Shown here piece after piece: positions 17,467-25,405 of a DNA stretch of 64,000 bases (position 1 is the first letter of the stretch; the number at the start of each line of letters is the position of its first letter). Source of the DNA: Allohoeflea poritis (GTDB taxonomy: Bacteria > Pseudomonadota > Alphaproteobacteria > Rhizobiales > Rhizobiaceae). The translations under genes were made by a program, and so were the position numbers. Below the pieces are notes generated by a model. That model saw nothing but the letters and a program-made list of their open reading frames with translations, did no database searches and was not told the origin of the DNA. The DNA is taken from NCBI RefSeq assembly GCF_027889715.1, contig NZ_JAPJZH010000023.1, forward strand, positions 1 to 64,000, given 5' to 3'.

Positions 17467-17483
17467 ATTTCGCTCTGCGAAAT
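17467..17483. promoter_or_regulatory. Candidate IclR operator, site 1
   Basis: Perfect inverted repeat ATTTCG-CTCTG-CGAAAT in the 140-base gap between dctP (18 bases from its start, directly upstream of the ribosome site) and the divergent cysteine-hydrolase-like gene. The same ATTTCG-N5-CGAAAT pattern recurs at 19454. Its size and symmetry suit an IclR dimer; the only IclR gene here is the last gene of the dctP operon. Confidence 0.6.
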
Positions 17484-17588
17484 ACTATTTCAAAAAATTA
17501 TTGCATTTGAAAACCGAGTTTGCAACCCTGCCCCGGAAACCAATATTCAGACCAAGGGCAAGCGCCTGTTCAGAAGGGAAAGAAATTC

Positions 17589-18335
17589 ATGGAACTCGAC
17601 CCGAAGCGCACTGCGATTATCTCGCTGGATGTGCAAAACGACCTGGTAAACAATACAAAGGGCGTTCTTGATTCCGGTATGCTCGACCGGATGGCCGCGA
17701 TTCTCGATGCAGGCCGCAATGCCGGGTCGGAAATCATCCATATCACCGCTTCGGTGCGGCAGGATTTCAAGGATATCCCCAAAGACAGCCCGCTTTGGAT
17801 CATGGTCCGCAGTCAGAAATCGATGGTCATCGGCACCGAAGGGGCGCAACTGCACCACAGCGTCGCGGCACTGCCGGGCGAACTGGTGCTCAACAAAACC
17901 TGCGTCGATCCGTTCCTGACAACCAACCTTGGCCAGGCGCTGAACAATGCGGATGTGAATACGCTGATCATCTTCGGGCTTTGGACCAACTATGTGGTCG
18001 AAGCCACCGCCCGCCACGCCACCGATATCGGCTACCGCGTTTTCGTCGTCAGCGATTGCTGTGCGGGCAATGATGAAGAAAACCACAAATGGGCGATGGA
18101 AAAGATGCTGCCGACGCTTTGCTACGTAACCACCACGGATGATGTCGTGGCGGCGCTTGGCGCCAGACCGGACGCATGCCCCCGGTTTGAAACTTACCGT
18201 TCTGCCCAGGCGACATCGGCATCCGACGGCAACAGATCGGGTGCCGGGTCGTCGGGAAGATCCTCGGCCCCCTCCACCCAGAACGGCGTACGGATCGCCC
18301 GTAGCGAGCCTTCGCTCGGATGCTCTATGTCCTGA
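17589..18335 (+). CDS. Isochorismatase-fold (cysteine-hydrolase family) protein without the Cys
   Basis: 248-residue protein. The isochorismatase fold is clear: AIISLDVQNDLVNN (catalytic Asp near residue 13), VLNKTCVDPFLTTNL (Lys near 100), then LIIFGLWTNYVVEATARHAT. In amidohydrolase members this last motif is TNxCVE; here it is TNYVVE, so the nucleophile Cys is Val. EntB/PhzD-type isochorismatases also lack this Cys, so another reaction is possible. AGAAGGGA precedes ATG 17589. The last ~50 residues are low-complexity and lie antisense to the CoA-transferase 3' end, probably a non-functional extension. It shares the divergent promoter region with dctP. Confidence 0.8.
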   Translation: MELDPKRTAIISLDVQNDLVNNTKGVLDSGMLDRMAAILDAGRNAGSEIIHITASVRQDFKDIPKDSPLWIMVRSQKSMVIGTEGAQLHHSVAALPGELVLNKTCVDPFLTTNLGQALNNADVNTLIIFGLWTNYVVEATARHATDIGYRVFVVSDCCAGNDEENHKWAMEKMLPTLCYVTTTDDVVAALGARPDACPRFETYRSAQATSASDGNRSGAGSSGRSSAPSTQNGVRIARSEPSLGCSMS

Positions 18336-19333
18336 AACAGACCGACATCCGCCAAATGCGCATCGCTCAGGAGATCATCGAGCGAATTGACGGCTGTGCA
18401 AGGAATGTCGAGATCGTGCAGCAGCGATATCCAGTCTGCCGTGGTTCTTTCCGGCATGACCCTGGCAATGACCGCATAAAGCTCACCCACACGCTCGGAC
18501 CGCTGCGCCGCATCCTGCACCCAGTCCGCTCGCGCCAGTTCATGCCTGCCAATGGCCTCAAGAAAACGCATCCAGTGCCTTCCATCATAGGGCAGCACGG
18601 CCACGTAACCGTCCCTGGTGGCATACGGCCTTCTGTGTTCTGAAATGATCCGGTTGTATCCCATGCTCCCCTTGGCGGGCCTGAACCTTTCGCCGGCGAG
18701 ATGCTCCGCAAGCAGGAACGACACCAGGCCTTCGAACATGGGCGCCTCGACCACGCATCCCTTGCCGGTCTTTGTTTGCCTTACAACGCCAGCCAACACC
18801 GCCATAGCCAGATGAAGTCCGCCAATCTTGTCGCAAAGAATCGTGGGCAGGAAACGCGGGTTGCCACTCGAATCGGCGTTCAGATGCGCAATGCCCGAGG
18901 CGGCCTGTATGATGTCGTCATAGGCGGGCCGGTCCGCAAACCGTCCACGGCTGCCATAGCCGGTTGAGACACAATAGACGAGCCGCGGATAGGCCTCACG
19001 CAGGCTTTCGGGGTCCAGCCCAAGCCTCTTTGCCGCTGCGGGCCGCATGTTGTGAACAAGGACATCCGCCGCCTCCAACAGGGCTGTCAGGCGGGCGCGA
19101 TCCTCCGGCTGTTTCAGGTTCAAACCAATCGCGCGCTTGTTGCGATTGAACGCCAGATGCCCGGCACCCATACCTCTGGATCGGGAAGGCTGGACATGTC
19201 GAAAGATATCCCCGCCCGGTGGTTCGACCTTGATGACATCGGCCCCGAAATCCCCGAGATACTGGGTGGCAAACGGTCCCAGGACCACCGAAGTCAAGTC
19301 AAGAACCCGAACGCCTTTCAAAAGGTCATACAC
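18194..19333 (-). CDS. CaiB/BaiF-type CoA-transferase
   Basis: 379-residue family III CoA-transferase, which moves CoA between carboxylic acids. Evidence: LLKGVRVLDLTSVVLGPFAT at the N-terminus, YLGDFGADVIKVEPPGGD, NRNKRAIGLNLKQPEDR near 63-79, and the conserved catalytic-Asp region ADRPAYDDIIQAASG near residue 135-149. The start is GTG (19333) with GGGGGA upstream. The candidate IclR site lies 121 bases upstream. Likely activates the acid taken up by the TRAP system to its CoA ester. Its 3' end overlaps the convergent isochorismatase-fold gene by 142 bases. Confidence 0.88.
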   Translation of the reverse strand: MYDLLKGVRVLDLTSVVLGPFATQYLGDFGADVIKVEPPGGDIFRHVQPSRSRGMGAGHLAFNRNKRAIGLNLKQPEDRARLTALLEAADVLVHNMRPAAAKRLGLDPESLREAYPRLVYCVSTGYGSRGRFADRPAYDDIIQAASGIAHLNADSSGNPRFLPTILCDKIGGLHLAMAVLAGVVRQTKTGKGCVVEAPMFEGLVSFLLAEHLAGERFRPAKGSMGYNRIISEHRRPYATRDGYVAVLPYDGRHWMRFLEAIGRHELARADWVQDAAQRSERVGELYAVIARVMPERTTADWISLLHDLDIPCTAVNSLDDLLSDAHLADVGLFQDIEHPSEGSLRAIRTPFWVEGAEDLPDDPAPDLLPSDADVAWAER

Positions 19334-19453
19334 AGCACATCCCCCATTTGATCATTTGCCGCAAAGATTCGCGCAATATCGGCGATGCAGGCGGTCCGTT
19401 CCGGAGCAAGGGTTGCAAACAAACCGAAGCGGCGCAATGATTTTCAAAACGAT

Positions 19454-19470
19454 ATTTCGCCAAGCGAAAT
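19454..19470. promoter_or_regulatory. Candidate IclR operator, site 2
   Basis: Perfect inverted repeat ATTTCG-CCAAG-CGAAAT, identical in both arms to the site at 17467 but with a different spacer. It lies 121 bases upstream of the CoA-transferase start, in a 293-base gap that holds no gene. A shared operator would place the CoA-transferase in the same regulon as the TRAP operon. Confidence 0.6.
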
Positions 19471-19626
19471 GACAATGACAAGAGCACAAAACTGTCTCTG
19501 CAACAAGCGGACAAGCTTCACCTCGCGGCCCCTCATTCCGGGAGCCGCGCAGCCCTTTCGCGATCCGATACACTTGGCCCGCACCGCTCGGGGCTGGCAT
19601 TCAGGACTGCTTTTGCGGCCTGTCGC

Positions 19627-20400
19627 TCACGGCGCTTCCCCTTCGGAACGGGTCAGCCAGAAATAGGCACCGACCGGATCCTGCATGAAGAAACCGAATT
19701 CCGCCGCCGCTTCGGCAACTGGACCCTTTAGGCACACCGCACCGAGGTCCTCCGCCAGACGCCGCGCTTTGTCCGGCTTCGACACACGGACGCGCGGCGT
19801 CCATCTCGCCGGTGCATCCGGTGCAGCCACACCGGACAAATGCACCGCAACGGCCTCGCCCGAGGGTCCGGTTATCATGCCGGCCGTCGGCGTGGCGGCG
19901 GCTGCTGACTCCGCATTCCAGCCCAGGACCTGCGCATAAAAGGCGGCCGGGAACGCAGCGGCACCCGAAACATAGATCTCGATGCCGAATTGCCGCCGCG
20001 GGACAGGATATGAATGGCGGGAAAGAGAAATGCCGAAAAGCGCGCCAAGCGGATCGCGCAAGAGGGCATTGCGTCCGACGCCGGGAACTTCGAACGGCTG
20101 CCGGACAATCGTTCCGCCGGATGTTTCGGCGCGCGCGGCCGCGGCGTCGACATCAGGCACTTCGACATAGGCAATCCAGCCGCTTGGTACCCCTTCGGGC
20201 GTCTCCGCGAAACCCGCGCCAGCCTCATTGTCTCTCAAGGCCAGGACAAAGTCTCTTTCTCCGCCACCCCACGCAAAGTCCGTGGCCCGTTCCGTCACAA
20301 ATGCCCACTCGGCGATACGTTCGAAGAACGCCATCGAGCGTTCCTTGTCGGGCGTGAAGAGATCGTGCCAGACGATATGGCCGGCTTTTTCAGTCGTCAT
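19627..20400 (-). CDS. Two-domain VOC / glyoxalase-fold protein
   Basis: 257 residues made of two vicinal-oxygen-chelate domains. Domain 1 begins GHIVWHDLFTPDKERSMAFF and ends DPLGALFGISLSR; domain 2 begins GIEIYVSGAAAFPAAFYAQ and ends DPVGAYFWLTRSEG. This is the layout of the two-domain glyoxalase/bleomycin-resistance-like proteins related to CFP32. Metal ligands are not certain. Start ATG 20400; its start overlaps the 3' end of rsgA by 11 bases (rsgA ends at 20390), so the two are probably co-transcribed. Confidence 0.8.
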   Translation of the reverse strand: MTTEKAGHIVWHDLFTPDKERSMAFFERIAEWAFVTERATDFAWGGGERDFVLALRDNEAGAGFAETPEGVPSGWIAYVEVPDVDAAAARAETSGGTIVRQPFEVPGVGRNALLRDPLGALFGISLSRHSYPVPRRQFGIEIYVSGAAAFPAAFYAQVLGWNAESAAAATPTAGMITGPSGEAVAVHLSGVAAPDAPARWTPRVRVSKPDKARRLAEDLGAVCLKGPVAEAAAEFGFFMQDPVGAYFWLTRSEGEAP

Positions 20401-21487
20401 CGCGCTGCGCCCATCTGTTTTTCTGCTTCATGACATCGCGGACCATCTTTCCGAAGGCCTTGTCCTTGGCTCTGCGTTCGGCCAGGCTGGCCGAGTTGAA
20501 TGCATCCTCCGCCACGAGTTTGCGCCAGCGGCCGAGACGCGCGGCGTCGATCGTACCCTCCTCGATCGCCCGCAAGACAGCGCAACCCGGCTCTGTTTCA
20601 TGCCGGCAATCCTTGAACCGGCATTGCGTCGCCAGAAGGTGAATATCCGCAAAGACATCCTCAATTCCGGAGGCCGCGTCCGTCAATTGCAGCTCGCGCA
20701 TGCCCGGTGTGTCCAGCACCAGGCAGCCATTGGGCATCGAATGGAGTTGCCGCCGCGTTGTCGTATGCCGACCCTTGGCGTCGTCTTCCCGTATCGGCTG
20801 CGTTTCAATCGATTGCGTGCCGGACAATGCGTTGGTCAAGGTGGATTTTCCGACGCCGGACGATCCTAGAAAAGCAACCGTGGCGCCGGGTTGGCACCAG
20901 CTGGCAAGTTTTTCCGACGGCTCGCCGCCGCGCGCATCGAGCGCGACGACCGCAACCCTTTCCGAGACCATTCCGGCCTGTTCTATATAACGTTCGGGAG
21001 ACGGGCATTGGTCTGTCTTGGTCAAGACGATGACCGGTGTGATTTCGGATTCAAAAGCCAGGGCGACATAACGCTCCAGGCGTCCGACTTTGAAGTCCTG
21101 ATTGCAGGACGTCACGACGAAGGCCGTGTCGATATTGGCGGCGATCAGTTGCTCTTGTCGGCCCGTTCCGGGAGCGCGTCTCTTGATGAGGCTCTTTCGT
21201 TCCAGAAGCCGGCTGGACTTCAACCGGTCACGATCGAGCATCAACCAATCGCCGACGGTTGCATCCGGCCTCGGCGGTATCGTCTGATCGATGCCTTCGC
21301 CACAGACGTGCATTGCATTGCGATGCACTTCGACAATTCGGACCGGCGGCGTGTCGACCAGTTCGTCAATGTCTGTCTGTCGCGAAAAGAATGGCTGCCA
21401 ACCCAGTGTTTCAAGGGGCGACGGGAGGGGTTTCGATCTGCCTTCAGCCAGACCGGACGGAAAGAAGCGGGAATAGTCACGAGTCAT
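20390..21487 (-). CDS. rsgA: Ribosome small-subunit GTPase RsgA
   Basis: 365-residue circularly permuted GTPase acting in 30S maturation. Order of motifs confirms the permutation: G4-like VILTKTDQC near residue 140, G1 LGSSGVGKSTLTNALSG near 207, G3 LDTPGMRELQL near 255, then a C-terminal zinc module CRFKDCRHETEPGC near 290. An N-terminal OB region precedes it. ATG 21487 is chosen over an ATG at 21565 because the extra residues are Pro/Cys-rich and unlike the family. The glyoxalase-fold gene follows with an 11-base overlap. Confidence 0.92.
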   Translation of the reverse strand: MTRDYSRFFPSGLAEGRSKPLPSPLETLGWQPFFSRQTDIDELVDTPPVRIVEVHRNAMHVCGEGIDQTIPPRPDATVGDWLMLDRDRLKSSRLLERKSLIKRRAPGTGRQEQLIAANIDTAFVVTSCNQDFKVGRLERYVALAFESEITPVIVLTKTDQCPSPERYIEQAGMVSERVAVVALDARGGEPSEKLASWCQPGATVAFLGSSGVGKSTLTNALSGTQSIETQPIREDDAKGRHTTTRRQLHSMPNGCLVLDTPGMRELQLTDAASGIEDVFADIHLLATQCRFKDCRHETEPGCAVLRAIEEGTIDAARLGRWRKLVAEDAFNSASLAERRAKDKAFGKMVRDVMKQKNRWAQRDDD

Positions 21488-21865
21488 TGTGGATGGATTT
21501 CCATGTCTCGGGCCCGGGCACGGCCCGGGCTTACAGCGGTAAGGTGTCGTGAAATTGCAAACCACAAGCGTTCGCGACCATTCACAGGCAGCGTGTGTCG
21601 GTTCGTGATTTGCCTCGGGAGGGCTTTTGCCTCCCTACCTTACCGGGGCATGAAATCTCCATTTCAACGAATAGGGAGGTAGTAACTTCCCGCCCAATAA
21701 TCAACCGCCTTCAGGGCCTGTTTGACCCGGATTGAAACATTTTATGGTGGATCGGCAACTTGCCATACTGCCAGGTCCGCCAATGAAAGCAACATCCGAC
21801 CGGCTGCCACAGGCCGGTTCTCAACGACCTTGCCGGTTGCGAACGGTCGACGAAATTTCCAATGG
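21488..21865. other. 378-base gene-free stretch with competing hairpins
   Basis: No coding sequence recognised between the thioredoxin gene and rsgA (both minus). It holds a CCCGGGC-ACG-GCCCGGG hairpin at 21513-21529 and three mutually exclusive arms: GGGAGG (21617-21622), CCTCCCTA (21630-21637) and TAGGGAGG (21672-21679), so the middle arm can pair either way. This could be the rsgA leader; no known riboswitch class is recognised. Confidence 0.45.
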
Positions 21866-22399
21866 CTATCGCGCCCGCGCCTGCTCCAGCGCCTCGACAA
21901 GATCGGCTTCGGTAGCGTGGGTCTTTTCCGCGTTGCGTTCGTGGACAAAACGCCAGACTTCATCGCCCGAGCGGCCATAGACAACAACCGTCGGGATGCG
22001 GTCGATATTGCCGAAGGCCTCGCGGATATCATCGGACCCCTTCAGCAGTGGGAACTGCGGCGCCGTGCGCTCGATGAAGCGGGCCATGCGCTGCGGGTTC
22101 TTCACCCCGCCGAAATCCTCGTAAAGATTGATGGCGATGATCTGCGCATCATCATATTCACCGCTTGCCGCAAGACTGTTGAGATGCCGGAACTCATCCG
22201 TGCAGGGCGGGCACCAGGACGCAAAGAAGGTAACAATGACCGGGCCTTGTCGCGCCGGATCGAAATCCGCACCCGCGGCAATGGAAGGTGCGTTGTCGAC
22301 AAGCGCGCGCAGATCCTGCCAGGAAGCCGGCCGGTCGGATGCGGAAGCACCCGCCAGGGCGGTTGCGGCGAAAACAATGGCAAGTATGATCCGTTTCAT
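21866..22399 (-). CDS. Exported thioredoxin-like protein
   Basis: 177 residues with a signal peptide (1-20, ending GASA). The thioredoxin-fold active site is C63-P-P-C66 in VTFFASWCPPCTDEF, and the cis-Pro loop reads IDRIPTVVVYGRSG near residue 135. This matches TlpA-like periplasmic disulfide reductases or oxidases, usually serving cytochrome c biogenesis or oxidative-stress repair. Start ATG 22399. Divergent from denD with an 81-base gap; no functional link is evident. Confidence 0.88.
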   Translation of the reverse strand: MKRIILAIVFAATALAGASASDRPASWQDLRALVDNAPSIAAGADFDPARQGPVIVTFFASWCPPCTDEFRHLNSLAASGEYDDAQIIAINLYEDFGGVKNPQRMARFIERTAPQFPLLKGSDDIREAFGNIDRIPTVVVYGRSGDEVWRFVHERNAEKTHATEADLVEALEQARAR

Positions 22400-22480
22400 G
22401 AAGCAACCCTACCGGCCGCGCCCGCGCCGGCTCAAATCAAAACAGCATAAAAGCCGCGTGATCGGCCAAAGGAAGACACC

Positions 22481-23452
22481 ATGAAGATCCTCATTATCGG
22501 CGCCGCCGGAATGGTCGGCCGCAAGCTCGTGGCGCGGCTCTGCGCAGATCGCGGCCTCGCCGGCAAAGCCATCGATTCCATGTTGCTCTACGACATTGTC
22601 GAGCCTGAAAAACCCGATGCACCCTGGGTCGTTGAGACCGGGGTCGGCGATCTGTCCGATCCGGGCGAAGCGGAACGTCTTGTTACCGGGCGGCCCGACG
22701 TCATTTTCCACCTCGCGGCCGTCGTTTCCGGCGAGGCGGAAACGGATTTCGACAAGGGCTACCGCATCAATCTTGAAGGAACGCACCGTCTTTTCGAAGC
22801 CGTCCGCGCCCTGAACGACAGCCCGCGCCTGGTTTTCGCCTCCTCGATCGCCGTGTTCGGCGCGCCCTTCCCCGAGAAAATCGGCGACGAATTCCTCAAC
22901 GCGCCGCTGTCCTCCTACGGCACGCAGAAAGCCTGCTGCGAACTGTTGCTGTCGGATTACAGCCGCAGGGGCTTTTTCGATGGTCTGGCCATCCGGCTGC
23001 CCACCGTGGTGGTTCGACCCGGTCGGCCCAACAAGGCGGCGTCCGGTTTCTTTTCAAACATCCTTCGCGAACCGCTTGCGGGTCAGGAGGCCGTTCTGCC
23101 CGTCTCGCGCGAGGTGCGCCACTGGATGGTCAGCCCGCGCGCAGCCGCCGGCTTCCTCGTCCATGCAGCGGCGATTGACACACAGGCGGTCGGGCCGCGC
23201 CGCGCCCTGACCATGCCCGGCGTATCGGTCACCGTCGCCGAGATGATCGAAGCGCTCGACCGGGTCTCGGGCGAGAAGCGTTCGGCGCTCATCCGCGAGG
23301 AGCCGGACGAACTGGTCAATCGTCTCGTCAGCGGCTGGCCGCGCGATTTCAATGCCGAAAGGGCAACCGAACTGGGATTTACCGCCGACAGTTCGATCGA
23401 CGACATCATCCGCACCCACATCGAAGAGGAAATGGGCGGGAAGCTGGGCTAG
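22481..23452 (+). CDS. denD: D-erythronate dehydrogenase (NAD-dependent, extended SDR)
   Basis: 323-residue extended short-chain dehydrogenase, closest to DenD, which oxidises D-erythronate to 2-oxotetronate. NAD motif ILIIGAAGMVGRKLVARL at residues 3-20, HLAAVVSGEAETDFDKGY near 80-97, catalytic SSIAVFG plus YGTQK near 145, and RLPTVVVRPGRPNKAASGFF, typical of the DenD group. GGAAGACACC precedes ATG 22481. Partner genes otnK/otnC/otnI are not in the window, so assignment of the pathway is inference. Its TAG stop is formed by the first bases of the MITE-like repeat. Confidence 0.8.
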   Translation: MKILIIGAAGMVGRKLVARLCADRGLAGKAIDSMLLYDIVEPEKPDAPWVVETGVGDLSDPGEAERLVTGRPDVIFHLAAVVSGEAETDFDKGYRINLEGTHRLFEAVRALNDSPRLVFASSIAVFGAPFPEKIGDEFLNAPLSSYGTQKACCELLLSDYSRRGFFDGLAIRLPTVVVRPGRPNKAASGFFSNILREPLAGQEAVLPVSREVRHWMVSPRAAAGFLVHAAAIDTQAVGPRRALTMPGVSVTVAEMIEALDRVSGEKRSALIREEPDELVNRLVSGWPRDFNAERATELGFTADSSIDDIIRTHIEEEMGGKLG

Positions 23453-23750
23453 AGCGAGTTGTGATTAGATTGATTCATTTGATGGCGGAAAATCGGTCCA
23501 GTCGGCTAGGCGCGTCGCGCAGCGCGATGCAGCGCATCGGGCAAGCGGCGCAACGACGCCGATGGGCCGATTTTCCCCACCCTTTTGAGGAAGAAGCCAT
23601 TAGACAACAAAAGTGAATGGGCCGGACGATTTTGGCCTCTGGCGTCGTTGGCTCGCGCTTGTGGTGGGGTGACACCACGGCGCGCAACCCGCCTAGCCAG
23701 TGACCAAAATCGCCGCGGTCAAATGCGTCAATCTAATCACAACTCGCTCT
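23451..23750. repeat. MITE-like repeat element, copy A
   Basis: 300-bp element with near-perfect terminal inverted repeats: it starts AGAGCGAGTTGTGATTAGAT and ends with the complement, ATCTAATCACAACTCGCTCT. Inner parts are also roughly palindromic (GGCTAGGCG near the left end, CGCCTAGCC near the right). A second copy, reverse-complemented and nearly identical, lies at 39615-39915. No transposase is encoded. The left end provides the TAG stop of denD and the right end provides the last residues and TGA stop of the racemase gene. Confidence 0.85.
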
Positions 23751-24504
23751 GGCGTCCGGTCAGGTTCAGGGTCGGATCGTCCAGCGTCAGTTCGAACCGG
23801 TCCGGCACCAGCCCCTGGTGAAACCAGCGAACAAAGCTGTAGATCGAAAAGACCGGCAGCCCGGTCAACTTCCTGATGTCCCGCGCATAGGGCGTCATGT
23901 TGGTGCATTCGAGCACGATGGCGCCGATATTGTCATGCGACGTGACCAGCGCGCGCGCCGCATCCAGCAGGTCGAGCCGGCAGTCGGCAAAATCGATGCT
24001 CGGCTGATCGTCCAGGATACCGTGGGTAAAGGCGCGGCCCTTGTCGGTGCCGACAATCGGCGTGTCGAGCGGCGCATTGGCGGCACACAGATGGGCCTCC
24101 GACAGGTTGGTCTCCGAGATGGTGATGACGCCGACGCGCTTGCCGCGCGGCAGCATCTGCTGGACCAGCGGGATCTGCATGAGCGACGACGTCGCAACAG
24201 GCACCGGCACCGCGTCCGAGACCCTGTCCTGGATGAGAGCGAGAAAACCGCAATTGGTCGTCAGCCCGTCGCAACCCGAGGCGACGAGATCCTTGGCTGC
24301 GGCGATGAAATCATCGACCAGCTCCAGCGGATTGTTGCGCACCACCTTGTCGGGCGTCGCGCCGCGCACGATCCGGTACTGCACCGGAAACGGCCAAGTA
24401 TAGGCGTTGGCGATGTCGCCATGAATGCGCGGAAACTGCGTTTCAAGCATCATGATGCCGATCGTGGCGCCATAGACCGTTTTTCCACCGAATTCGACGG
24501 ACAT
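23737..24504 (-). CDS. Aspartate/glutamate-racemase superfamily protein
   Basis: 255-residue protein with the two-cysteine racemase/isomerase core: GLTTNCGFLAL (Cys85) and AIVLECTNMTPYARDI (Cys200). Such proteins include hydantoin and Asp/Glu racemases and maleate isomerase; the substrate is not assignable. It follows the gntR gene by 24 bases on the same strand. The final codons (reading Ser-Glu-Leu-stop) lie in the terminal repeat of the MITE-like element, so the native C-terminus may have been altered by insertion. Confidence 0.82.
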   Translation of the reverse strand: MSVEFGGKTVYGATIGIMMLETQFPRIHGDIANAYTWPFPVQYRIVRGATPDKVVRNNPLELVDDFIAAAKDLVASGCDGLTTNCGFLALIQDRVSDAVPVPVATSSLMQIPLVQQMLPRGKRVGVITISETNLSEAHLCAANAPLDTPIVGTDKGRAFTHGILDDQPSIDFADCRLDLLDAARALVTSHDNIGAIVLECTNMTPYARDIRKLTGLPVFSIYSFVRWFHQGLVPDRFELTLDDPTLNLTGRQSEL

Positions 24505-24528
24505 GCATATTCTCCCTGAAAAGGCGGA

Positions 24529-25227
24529 TCAGTCCGCCGGGACGTAAAGTTGCGAATAGGCGATGCGGACGGCTTCCGTTGCCTCCTCGCGCCTGCGTTC
24601 GATATGGCCGCGCATTGCCGCGACGGCGGCCTTTTCATCCCGCGCCGCCAGCGCATTGAGAATGATCCTGTGCGCCGAGAGCTTCGCGCCCTTGTTCCTG
24701 GCGATCTGCTTCTTGGCCAGGATCATCTTCAGATCGACCAGCCGGACATACCGTATCCGGTCATTGATGTTGCGCAGCAGCCGCACGAGTTCGGAGTTCT
24801 TCGACAGCTGCGCAAGACGGATATGGAAATCCTCGTCCATCTCCAGAACCTCCACCGTCGAATCGCTGGTGTTGTAATGCGGTTCTGTGTCGTCAAGATA
24901 GGCAAGGACCGTTGCGATCTCGTCATCCGACGCCCGCTCAACAGACCGTCTGAGCGCCTCGCACTCGATGGCCTGGCGGGCTTCGTAGAGATCGACGATT
25001 TTCTCGGGACTGAGCGAACGGCAGAAGAACCCGCGCCCGTTCTGGAAAGTCAGGAATCCTTCCGCGACAAGCCGGTTCAGCGCCTCCCTCAGCGGCGTGC
25101 GGCTGGCGCCCAGCGCGGTCGACAAAGCGCTCTCATTGATGCGCTCGTCAGGCTTGAATTCAAAGTTCGCAGCCATGTGCCTGACCCGGTCATAGACCCG
25201 GTCGACGCTGCTGCTCGCCTTGCTCAT
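24529..25227 (-). CDS. GntR-family regulator, FadR/FCD type
   Basis: 232 residues. N-terminal winged HTH: NESALSTALGASRTPLREAL and LVAEGFLTFQNGRGFFCRSL. The C-terminal FCD domain is all-helical (IVDLYEARQAIECEALRRSV, EDFHIRLAQLSKNSELVRLL, AHRIILNALAARDEKAAVAA) with Asp/His residues that usually bind a metal and a carboxylate ligand. ATG 25227 has GAGGTG upstream; ATG 25248 and 25311 are less likely. Operon with the racemase gene, divergent from the ThDP enzyme; a GTATAC-centred site between them is the probable operator. Confidence 0.9.
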   Translation of the reverse strand: MSKASSSVDRVYDRVRHMAANFEFKPDERINESALSTALGASRTPLREALNRLVAEGFLTFQNGRGFFCRSLSPEKIVDLYEARQAIECEALRRSVERASDDEIATVLAYLDDTEPHYNTSDSTVEVLEMDEDFHIRLAQLSKNSELVRLLRNINDRIRYVRLVDLKMILAKKQIARNKGAKLSAHRIILNALAARDEKAAVAAMRGHIERRREEATEAVRIAYSQLYVPAD

Positions 25228-25326
25228 TTCCGACACCTCGCTGGTCATCGTCCGTGGGGACCATGCTGGGATGACATATTTTCGCGCCCGTCGCAATTTT
25301 TTTGTCTTCACATCTGCATTTTATGC

Positions 25327-25334
25327 TGTATACA
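25327..25334. promoter_or_regulatory. Candidate GntR (FCD-type) operator
   Basis: Palindrome TGTATACA with flanks CTGTATACAAT, matching the TnGTnnnACnA pattern common for FadR/FCD-type GntR proteins. It lies in the divergent gap between gntR (minus) and the ThDP enzyme (plus); TGTATGAAAT shortly downstream may be a second half-site. Confidence 0.5.
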
Positions 25335-25405
25335 ATTCTGTATGAAATCCAGCAATGGCCTGCGCAGGTGGATCTGCCGCCGGAGCGAAAAAGGAAAATC
25401 GAAGC

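Noticed and set aside
23475-23687. Open frame beginning MRAVVSPHHKREPTTP in MITE copy A, repeated at 39678-39860 in copy B
   Set aside because: Both copies share only the first part, the frames diverge and end differently, and no ribosome site or domain exists; it reflects repeat conservation, not a gene.
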